This document shows, one piece after another, positions 34,413 to 40,122 of a DNA stretch of 40,122 nucleotides. This DNA is from Opitutia bacterium (GTDB taxonomy: Bacteria > Verrucomicrobiota > Verrucomicrobiia > Opitutales > Seribacteraceae): assembly GCA_002686835.1 (NCBI GenBank), contig NYYP01000015.1, forward strand, positions 2,140 to 42,261, in the 5' to 3' direction. Within the stretch, counting starts at the first letter, position 1, and each line of letters starts with the position of its first letter. The position numbers and the translations under genes were made by a program. Below the pieces are notes generated by a model. That model saw only the letters and a list, made by a program, of their open reading frames with translations, was not told the origin of the DNA and did not search any database.

Positions 34413-34521
34413 TCATAACCCGAATAATTGCCCGATTTTCAAAATGGGCAAGAATTGCTCGCCAAGCATCTGCTGAGCACTAAAGTACTTCATTTTTAAT
34501 TCGAAGTTTTATTTTAAAGAT

Positions 34522-36516
34522 ATGCAAAACCAAGAAATCCTCCAGCAAGCTGCCGATCAAGCACGCGGCTTGGCAATCGATGCAATTCACGCCTGTAGTT
34601 CAGGGCATTTGGGACTTCCCCTCGGAGCCGCCGAAGTGGGTGCGGTTCTGTTCGGAAAAGATTTACAGGTCGATCCATCCGATGATCAATGGTTAAACCG
34701 TGACCGTTTCGTTCTCTCTGCTGGTCATGGTAGTATGTTCCTTTACGGGTGGCTCCACCTTGCCGGGTATGACCTCCCCCTCGAAGAGGTAAAAAATTTC
34801 CGCCAACTCCACAGTAAGACTCCCGGTCACCCCGAGTATGGGGAAACCCCAGGGGTTGAGTGCACCACCGGTCCCCTGGGTCAGGGAGTGGGCAATGCCG
34901 TGGGTATGGCGATCGCTTCCAAGATGGCAGCCGCACATTTTAACACCGCGGAACATCCAATTTTCGACCATCAGGTAATCGCCCTCGCTGGTGATGGTTG
35001 CTTGCAGGAGGGTGTGGCCGCGGAAGCTGCCTCCCTTGCCGGTCATCTGGCCCTCAATAACCTGACCATTCTTTATGATTCCAATGATGTCACTCTCGAT
35101 GCCATGGCAGATGCCAGCCAGAGCGAGAGTGTGATCGACCGCTTTGCATCTTATGGATTTGCAGTTGAGAGAATCGAGGATGGTCACGACATGGCTGCAA
35201 TCTCTGCCGCTCTTGAACGTGCCCGTGCCAATACCGAGAAACCAACCTTTATCGAAATCAAAACCATCATTGGTAAGGGCATTCCTGAAGTCGCTGGTAC
35301 CTCTGCCGGACATGGCGAGGGTGGGGCAAAATTTGCAGAGGCTGCCCGTCAGGGTCTTGGATTGCCCGAAGAAACTTTTTATGTTTCCGATGAGGTACGT
35401 TCCTTCTTTGCTGAGCGTAAGGAACAACATATTGCCCAGCGTAAGCAATGGGATGAGATGTATGCTGCCTGGCGTTCTGCCAATCCTCAAAAGGCTGCAT
35501 TGCTCGATTCCGGACTGGCCCGCGAAGTACCTGCGGATCTGATGAACAGCGTGCAACAATTCGCAGAGGATGCTTCTGTGGCCACCCGTGCTGCCGGCAG
35601 TCAGATCATCAACGATCTTGCCAAGGCGATGCCTCTTCTTATAAGCGGATCTGCCGATTTGCATGGTTCCACCAAGAATTACATCAAGGAAGTTGGAGAC
35701 TTTACCAAGGACAACCATTCCGGACGCAATCTCCTCTTTGGTATCCGTGAACATGCCATGGGTGCGATTGTAAACGGAATTGCTTATTATGGCATTTTCC
35801 GCCCATCCGGTGCCACCTTTGCGGTATTTGCGGATTATATGCGCCCATCCGTTCGCTTGTCCGCTCTTATGGGCTTGCCCATCTTCCATATCTGGACGCA
35901 CGATTCTGTGGCAGTGGGCGAGGATGGCCCCACCCACCAACCTGTGGAAACTACCAGTGGTTTACGGGTCATTCCTAATCTGGATGTCATCCGCCCGGCC
36001 GATCCCGAGGAAACTGCTGGTGCCTTCGTGGCCGCTCTTGAGCGTACCGATGGACCGACCGGTCTTATTCTTACCCGTCAGAATGTTCCCAATCTTTCCT
36101 CTATTTCCGTGCAGGACCGCCGTGAGGGCGTGCTCAAGGGCGGATACATTGCCCGTAAGGAAGAGGGCGAATTGGAACTGATCATACTTGCATCCGGTAG
36201 TGAGCTAAACCTTGCCTTACAGGCTGCGGAAAAACTTGGAAATACTGTGCGTGTGGTATCTGTTCCCTGTATGGAACGTTTTGACCGTCAGGACGATGCT
36301 TACCGCGAGTCCGTTCTCCCACGCTCCTGCCGTAACCGTATGGCTGTGGAAGCCGGAGTGTCCGATCTTTGGAGAAAGTACGTTGGGTTGGACGGTGTGG
36401 TCGTGGGTATTGACCGCTTCGGAATGTCCGCACCGGGCAATACAGTTCTTGAGGAACTTGGTATGTCGGTAGACAATGTGGTCAAGCATGCCGCCCTTGC
36501 CGGGCTTGGTGCCTAA
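34522..36516 (+). CDS. tkt: Transketolase
   Basis: Thiamine-diphosphate enzyme exchanging two-carbon ketol units in the non-oxidative pentose-phosphate pathway. 664 aa, the usual bacterial length. [18 protein letters not shown] sits at the N-terminus, and [18 protein letters not shown] and [18 protein letters not shown] follow. The ThDP motif GDGCLQEGV...[13 protein letters not shown] is near 155-187, and the pyrimidine domain carries [33 protein letters not shown] is also typical. Third codon positions are markedly C/T-biased compared with neighbouring genes, as expected for a highly expressed gene. A strong terminator follows. Confidence 0.97.
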   Translation: MQNQEILQQAADQARGLAIDAIHACSSGHLGLPLGAAEVGAVLFGKDLQVDPSDDQWLNRDRFVLSAGHGSMFLYGWLHLAGYDLPLEEVKNFRQLHSKTPGHPEYGETPGVECTTGPLGQGVGNAVGMAIASKMAAAHFNTAEHPIFDHQVIALAGDGCLQEGVAAEAASLAGHLALNNLTILYDSNDVTLDAMADASQSESVIDRFASYGFAVERIEDGHDMAAISAALERARANTEKPTFIEIKTIIGKGIPEVAGTSAGHGEGGAKFAEAARQGLGLPEETFYVSDEVRSFFAERKEQHIAQRKQWDEMYAAWRSANPQKAALLDSGLAREVPADLMNSVQQFAEDASVATRAAGSQIINDLAKAMPLLISGSADLHGSTKNYIKEVGDFTKDNHSGRNLLFGIREHAMGAIVNGIAYYGIFRPSGATFAVFADYMRPSVRLSALMGLPIFHIWTHDSVAVGEDGPTHQPVETTSGLRVIPNLDVIRPADPEETAGAFVAALERTDGPTGLILTRQNVPNLSSISVQDRREGVLKGGYIARKEEGELELIILASGSELNLALQAAEKLGNTVRVVSVPCMERFDRQDDAYRESVLPRSCRNRMAVEAGVSDLWRKYVGLDGVVVGIDRFGMSAPGNTVLEELGMSVDNVVKHAALAGLGA

Positions 36517-36551
36517 GATCGCCTTCTGGAAGATAGTTTTAGCGTAAACAT

Positions 36552-36586
36552 AAAAAGCCCGTCTGGAAACAGGCGGGCTTTTTTTT
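36552..36586. terminator. Bidirectional intrinsic terminator after tkt
   Basis: GCCCGTCTG (36557-36565) and CAGGCGGGC (36570-36578) form a nine-base-pair stem (one G-U) with a GAAA loop. It is flanked by A5 on the left and T8 on the right. The plus strand ends in a U run for tkt, and the minus strand also ends GGGCTTTTT, so the same element can stop transcription of the 58-codon gene that converges from the right. Confidence 0.9.
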
Positions 36587-36640
36587 GTGCACTAATATTT
36601 TGAATAAAAGCTGGTCTGGCTTATGCCTGATTGAAATTGA

Positions 36641-36817
36641 TCAGGAGCAACCAAAACCATCGGCTGCTACGAGTACTTTTGCCACATGTTCGGAGTCCAG
36701 ATCACATTCCTTGGATAGCTCGTCTATGGTTGGTACACGGTTAAGCTTCTCAGTCAAAACTCTTTTGATGTGAAGAATTTTTTCCAATGCAGAATAAATG
36801 TTTTTATCAATTTTCAT
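36641..36817 (-). CDS. 58-aa sigma-70 region 3-like helix-turn-helix protein
   Basis: ATG at 36817, TGA at 36643-36641; an in-frame TGA lies two codons before the ATG, so it is not the tail of a longer gene. The product begins MKIDKNIYSALEKILH. From residue ~17 it reads KRVLTEKLNRVPTIDELSK followed by ECDLDSEHVAKVLVAAD. The order Leu-x-x-x-x-x-R-x-Pro-T-x-x-E-L, then a second helix ending V-x-x-V-L, is that of sigma-70 region 3. It ends GFGCS. It may be a small DNA- or polymerase-binding regulator. It lies 79 bases after the DUF1475-like gene on the same strand and ends before a terminator usable in its direction. No strong ribosome site is evident. Confidence 0.6.
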   Translation of the reverse strand: MKIDKNIYSALEKILHIKRVLTEKLNRVPTIDELSKECDLDSEHVAKVLVAADGFGCS

Positions 36818-36896
36818 CAATCAATGAATCGTTCAAAACCGATTGGTAGATCACATTATTCAATTCGAATAAACCAAATCTGCTAAAATTTCTAAG

Positions 36897-37238
36897 CTAA
36901 GCACTCGATACTTTGTTACCCAAAAAGAAGTGAGCGAGCTTTCCTTGGCTTTGCCCAAGGGCAAACAGGGCATAGAGGCAGGCAAAGAGATTACCGCCCA
37001 CTAAAATGGCCACTGCCCAGAGCAGTTTGGCAAGGAGCAGATCCTCTCTAATCCATACCCAGCCAAGGAAAAGAAAGAATCCAACATATACATCCACCAG
37101 GGAAACGATGCCCCAGGGGTTGTCCATTAGTTCACCCCCGTCTTCCCAGAAATCTCCCCAGCCAAATCCATAGATCAAGCCGGTAAGCATAACCAAAAAG
37201 AGCCCGGATAAATAGATCCGGGCTCTTAAGTGGTTCAT
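36897..37238 (-). CDS. DUF1475-like small membrane protein
   Basis: 113 aa with three hydrophobic segments at ~8-26 (IYLSGLFLVMLTGLIYGFG), ~43-63 (IVSLVDVYVGFFLFLGWVWI) and ~70-95 (AKLLWAVAILVGGNLFACLYAL). The motif NPWGIVSLVDVYVGF followed by a WxREx pattern resembles the DUF1475 family of integral membrane proteins, whose function is not established. It starts 17 bases after metY. A strong intrinsic terminator lies within its codons 5-14, so its expression from the metY transcript may be limited or translation-dependent. Confidence 0.75.
   Translation of the reverse strand: MNHLRARIYLSGLFLVMLTGLIYGFGWGDFWEDGGELMDNPWGIVSLVDVYVGFFLFLGWVWIREDLLLAKLLWAVAILVGGNLFACLYALFALGQSQGKLAHFFLGNKVSSA
37195..37227 (-). 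terminator. Intrinsic terminator of metY embedded in the start of the next gene
   Basis: AAGAGCCCGGAT (37198-37209) and ATCCGGGCTCTT (37216-37227) form a perfect 12-base-pair stem with a six-base loop. On the minus strand the stem is followed by T residues (TTTTT at 37199-37195), giving a canonical terminator in the metY direction. It begins 11 bases downstream of the ATG (37238) of the DUF1475-like gene, so it is entirely coding sequence of that gene. Confidence 0.8.
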
Positions 37239-37255
37239 TTAAAAAACTTTTCTGT

Positions 37256-38539
37256 TTATGCGGTGGCGATCGCCAGTGCCTGGTCGAGATCGGCAAGCAA
37301 ATCATCCGCATGTTCGATACCCACGGACAAACGGATAAGTTCCGGGGTGATACCACCTGCCCGTTGCTGATCCTCAGTCAATTGAGAATGAGTGGTGGTG
37401 GCGGGATGGATGGCCAGACTGCGGGCATCGCCCACATTGGCGAGGTGGGAGAACAGTTTTAAATTATCAATAAATTTGGAACCTGCTTCCGCTCCTCCCT
37501 TAATTCCAAAGACCACCATGGAGCCACCTTTGCCCCCGAGGTATTTTTGATTGAGTGAGTAATTGGGATCATCCTCCAAGCCGGGAAAGCGTGCCCATTC
37601 CACAGAGGCATGGTTTTTCAAATGCTTGGCCACAGTAAGTGCATTTTCGCAATGTCTTTCCATACGCAGGGGCAGGGTCTCGATGCCCTGAATGAATTGC
37701 CAGGAATTATCAGGAGAGATACAGGCACCAAGGTTGCGCAAGGGAACAGTGCGCATCCGTAAAATAAAAGCCAGAGGGGCAAGGGGCTCGGGCAGGTCAT
37801 GACCCCAGCGCAGGCCGTGGTAGCTACTGTCCGGCTGGTCATAGAGGGGGAAGTTGCCGTTCTTCCAGTCGAAGGTGCCTGAGTCGATCACTATGCCACC
37901 AATACCATTGCCCTGGCCACCGAGCCACTTGGTCAGGGAGTGAACCACGATGCTGGCTCCATGCTCAATCGGACGGGTGAGGTAGGGGGTGGAAAAGGTA
38001 CTGTCCACAATCAGGGGAATTCCATGATCGTTGGCAATTTTGGAAATCGCATCCAGGTCGGCCACATCAAGCCCTGGGTTGCTCACGGATTCACAAAACA
38101 AAGCTTTGGTTTTGGGCGTGATCGCAGCGGCAAAATTCTCGGGATCATTAGGATCCACAAAGTTTACCTTGATCCCAAGCTTGGGCAGGATGTCATTAAA
38201 CTGGGTATAGGTACCACCGTAGAGATTGTTGGCGGAGACGATCTCATCTCCCGCTTCAGCGATATTTATTATGGAGTAAAATACAGCACTGGTACCGGAA
38301 GCGATGCCCAGACCGGCGGCTCCGCCCTCGAGGGCAGCCACCCGTTGCTCGAGCACATCGGTGGTTGGGTTCATCAAGCGGGTGTAAATATTACCCAGTT
38401 CGCGCAGGCCAAAGAGATTGGCGGCATGCTCGGTGTTGTTAAAAACATAGGAGCTGGTCTTGTACAAAGGTACGGCGCGGGAATTGGTGGTGGGGTCTGG
38501 CTGGTAGCCAGCATGGAGGCATTTAGTCTCTAACTTCAT
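37256..38539 (-). CDS. metY: O-acetylhomoserine aminocarboxypropyltransferase (O-acetylhomoserine sulfhydrylase)
   Basis: PLP enzyme making homocysteine (or methionine) from O-acetylhomoserine and sulfide (or methanethiol). 427 aa, the length typical of MetY and longer than MetB/MetC. The start is METKCLHAGYQPDP-like (MKLETKCLHAGYQPDP), with YKTSSYVF, YTRLMNPTTDVLEQRVAALE, SGTSAVFYSI, SNPGLDVADLDAI, IVDSTFSTPYLTRP and the PLP lysine in HSLTKWLGGQGN. No SAM riboswitch was recognised in the 109-base upstream gap. The gene is followed by an intrinsic terminator overlapping the next gene. Confidence 0.95.
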   Translation of the reverse strand: MKLETKCLHAGYQPDPTTNSRAVPLYKTSSYVFNNTEHAANLFGLRELGNIYTRLMNPTTDVLEQRVAALEGGAAGLGIASGTSAVFYSIINIAEAGDEIVSANNLYGGTYTQFNDILPKLGIKVNFVDPNDPENFAAAITPKTKALFCESVSNPGLDVADLDAISKIANDHGIPLIVDSTFSTPYLTRPIEHGASIVVHSLTKWLGGQGNGIGGIVIDSGTFDWKNGNFPLYDQPDSSYHGLRWGHDLPEPLAPLAFILRMRTVPLRNLGACISPDNSWQFIQGIETLPLRMERHCENALTVAKHLKNHASVEWARFPGLEDDPNYSLNQKYLGGKGGSMVVFGIKGGAEAGSKFIDNLKLFSHLANVGDARSLAIHPATTTHSQLTEDQQRAGGITPELIRLSVGIEHADDLLADLDQALAIATA

Positions 38540-38648
38540 AGTAATAAATATGGGTAGGTGGGGTTCGTTCTAAAAAGGAAAAGAAAGATTGTTGGCAAAG
38601 CTTGGGGGTAAAAACAACCCTATATCGCGTCATACGCTCAAAAGCTTC

Positions 38649-39692
38649 TTATCTTTGCTTGGCAAAGAGGTAGTGGGAGACCCACCATTCCTGCCCCTTA
38701 GCATAGGCAAAGGTTTCCGCACAGGCGAGGAAGAAGATGCGCCAACGGTGGAAGGACTTATTGGCATCCTCTTTGGACTGGTCCCTAGAAAAGATGGCAA
38801 TGGCTGCATCCTTATTGCGGTCAAGATTGAGCAACCAGTCCTCCGAGGTTTTGGCGTAGTGAGTGCCCGACCAGCGCCAGCGGTGCTCAAGTTCCAGTTT
38901 TCCACAGATGCGCAGAAAGAGCTCGTCTGCGGGCATGGTGCCCCCGCTGAAGAAGTGCTGGGACATCCAGTCATCCTCTCCCTCCACCACAAAGGGGTAG
39001 GAGGTACTGCGGTGGCAGAATATATGGGTAAATAATTTCCCCCCAGTTTTTAACCAGCCATGAATCCGGTCAAATAATTGGCGATGGTTGCGCACATGCT
39101 CGAACATTTCCACCGATACCACCCGGTCATAGAATTGATCGGCCTGAAATGCATTCACATCCGCCGTCACCACCTCGAGGTTTCCCAGGCCGCGGTCGTT
39201 GGCGGTTTTCATAATATATTCCCGCTGGGAATTGGAATTGGATAAAGAGCGGATACGGGAATTGGGGAAATTCTTGGCCATCCATAGGGAGAGGGAACCC
39301 CAGCCACATCCAAGCTCGAGGATATCCTGACCGTCCTGCAGATCTGCCCGTTGGCAGGTCAGTTCCAGTGCCCGGTCCTCCGCTTGGTTGAGCCCGTGGG
39401 TGCCTGGTTCATAACAACAGCAACTGTATTTTAAATTTTTACCAAGGACCAGATGATAGAAATCGGAGGGCACTTCATAGTGTTGCTCATTTGCCTTGTC
39501 TGTTTCCACCGCGAGGGGGGAGTGGTCGACCTGTTGTAAGTATTCCTCGGCTAATTGTGCATTTTTTTCACAGTCCTCAATCTGGCACTGTTCAAGTCGC
39601 TTTTTACAAAGGTTGCGTATGCCCGCACGGATGAGAAAGTCGGGCATCAGCCCGCGTTCGCTTAATTGAATAAAAGTATCAGTCAGGCTCAT
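38649..39692 (-). CDS. Cyclopropane-fatty-acyl-phospholipid synthase-like SAM methyltransferase
   Basis: 347 aa. The N-terminal segment ERGLMPDFLIRAGIRNLCKK and the HYEVPSDFYHLVLGKNLKYS motif match the CFA-synthase-related group that also contains plant coclaurine N-methyltransferase-like enzymes. SAM motif I is DILELGCGWGSLSLWMA (~123-139) and a later strand is VVSVEMFEHV. It lacks the ~90-residue N-terminal domain of E. coli CFA synthase. The C-terminal WRIFFLACAETFAYAKGQEW is conserved in this group. The substrate may be an unsaturated fatty-acyl chain of phospholipids or a small amine. It is paired with a DUF1295 gene 14 bases upstream. Confidence 0.85.
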   Translation of the reverse strand: MSLTDTFIQLSERGLMPDFLIRAGIRNLCKKRLEQCQIEDCEKNAQLAEEYLQQVDHSPLAVETDKANEQHYEVPSDFYHLVLGKNLKYSCCCYEPGTHGLNQAEDRALELTCQRADLQDGQDILELGCGWGSLSLWMAKNFPNSRIRSLSNSNSQREYIMKTANDRGLGNLEVVTADVNAFQADQFYDRVVSVEMFEHVRNHRQLFDRIHGWLKTGGKLFTHIFCHRSTSYPFVVEGEDDWMSQHFFSGGTMPADELFLRICGKLELEHRWRWSGTHYAKTSEDWLLNLDRNKDAAIAIFSRDQSKEDANKSFHRWRIFFLACAETFAYAKGQEWWVSHYLFAKQR

Positions 39693-39706
39693 GAATTAGA
39701 AAAAAA

Positions 39707-40122
39707 TTATTTGGGAAACCATGGAAAAAAGGAGGAAGTCGAGTTGAGATACTTTTTATAGGCATCCCCACTGACTTCCAACTTACGTGCCTCCACAAAT
39801 GGAATCCCGGTAATCTTGGTAAGAAAGAGGTAAAGGATGGGGGGTATGAGGAAGAGCCATTCTCCACCTGCGGAATGAATCCCCATGGGAAGGTAGCCCA
39901 GCCACAAGACCCATTCGAAAAAATAATTGGGATGGCGGGAATATTTCCACAGCCCGGTATTGCAGACATCCGCCCGGGTACGGTCGGGAGAATTTTTGAA
40001 GAGGCGGAGTTGTTTGTCTGCCAGGCTGACCCCAATAAATCCAACAATCCAGATAAACATACCCACTTGGTCGAACCATAAAAGATCGGAGGGGTTGCTC
40101 GCGAGAATGAGAAAGGGACTGG
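39707..40122 (-). CDS. DUF1295 family membrane protein (steroid 5-alpha-reductase-like), 5' end outside window
   Basis: The frame is open from the right edge to the TAA at 39709-39707; ~138 codons are visible and the N-terminus is missing. The visible part contains hydrophobic segments and the family signature GLWKYSRHPNYFFEWVLWLG, preceded by ADKQLRLFK and followed by EARKLEVSGDAYKKYLNSTS. The fold is that of isoprenylcysteine methyltransferase/steroid reductase-type membrane proteins. Together with the downstream CFA-like methyltransferase it probably modifies membrane lipids. Overlapping frames in this stretch lack family motifs and are not genes. Confidence 0.88.
   Translation of the reverse strand, partial: SPFLILASNPSDLLWFDQVGMFIWIVGFIGVSLADKQLRLFKNSPDRTRADVCNTGLWKYSRHPNYFFEWVLWLGYLPMGIHSAGGEWLFLIPPILYLFLTKITGIPFVEARKLEVSGDAYKKYLNSTSSFFPWFPK

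Noticed and set aside
34428-34451. Hairpin TTGCCC ... GGGCAA between the exported-protein gene and tkt as a terminator
   Set aside because: The stem is short, with a bulge and A/T-rich interior, and no U run follows in either direction.
34693-35940. Long antisense open frame (about 415 codons) opposite transketolase
   Set aside because: It has no recognisable motif or plausible start context. It is explained by the strong codon bias of tkt, which removes stop codons from the opposite strand; the sense frame has clear transketolase motifs.
38540-38648. SAM riboswitch upstream of metY
   Set aside because: The 109-base gap has only a minor GGGT/ACCC hairpin. None of the conserved cores of SAM-I, SAM-II or SAM/SAH riboswitches could be recognised.
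39679-40079. Two alternative minus-strand frames overlapping the DUF1295 gene
   Set aside because: Only the frame ending at 39707 carries the DUF1295 signature and stays open to the window edge; the others are out-of-frame shadows.

Overview
The window looks like a chromosomal segment of a Gram-negative bacterium, most likely a marine Verrucomicrobiota (Opitutae / Puniceicoccales-like). This placement is an inference from gene content. The pointers are an Mpl murein-recycling ligase (implying a DAP-type wall), a verrucomicrobial-style pseudopilin, a DUF5069 protein, a Gld-type ABC system with DUF4340, and RNase HIII beside RNase HII. No rRNA, insertion sequence, phage gene, CRISPR array or integrase was seen. 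Coding density is very high. The only gap over 300 bases between long genes (36517-36896) holds a bidirectional terminator and a 58-codon gene; nothing was recognised in its last 80 bases.

Layout. 1-397: 3' end of a secreted or surface-type protein. 409-1362 (minus): SDR oxidoreductase, a tiny membrane protein and tRNA-Val(GAC) with its promoter. 1473-3430 (plus): gmd-fcl, the two-step route from GDP-mannose to GDP-L-fucose. 3465-12338 (minus): a long run of close or nearly touching genes, in transcription order purD, LMW phosphatase, glyA, pseudopilin, rnr, DUF5069, dapF-like, rplU, rpmA, yceH. 12425-13873 (plus): mpl. 13923-14981 (minus): mutY. 15030-20455 (plus): a tightly overlapping operon rnhC, rnhB, pdxJ, acpS, nnr, nucleotidyltransferase. 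20452-22974 (minus): a membrane-anchored coiled-coil protein and trpS. 23043-26076 (plus): an ACP-dehydratase fusion and two glycosyltransferases. 26102-27298 (minus): an alpha-oxoamine synthase. 27354-33051 (minus): gldA, a gldF-gldG fusion and a DUF4340-parvulin fusion. 33228-36586 (plus): an exported protein of unknown function, then transketolase and its terminator. 36641-40122 (minus): in transcription order a partial DUF1295 protein, a CFA-synthase-like methyltransferase, metY, a DUF1475-like membrane protein and a 58-aa sigma-region-3-like protein.

How they work together. Most genes are housekeeping: translation (rplU, rpmA, trpS, tRNA-Val), one-carbon and purine metabolism (glyA, purD), wall metabolism (mpl, dapF-like), cofactors and metabolite repair (pdxJ, acpS, nnr), and DNA/RNA maintenance (mutY, rnhB, rnhC, rnr). 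The accessory content falls into four groups. These are nucleotide-sugar and glycan genes (gmd, fcl, nucleotidyltransferase, GT4, GT2), a possible lipid-modification set (ACP-dehydratase, SPT-like oxoamine synthase, CFA-like and DUF1295 proteins), the Gld-type envelope ABC system, and several unknown envelope proteins.

The observations most worth following are: a DapF homologue with both catalytic cysteines replaced by serine; a standalone sigma-region-3-like 58-aa protein; a strong intrinsic terminator inside the first codons of the gene after metY; competing hairpins in the rplU leader; an ACP-FabZ-type fusion; and an RNase R frame that lacks a normal start codon at its homologous N-terminus.
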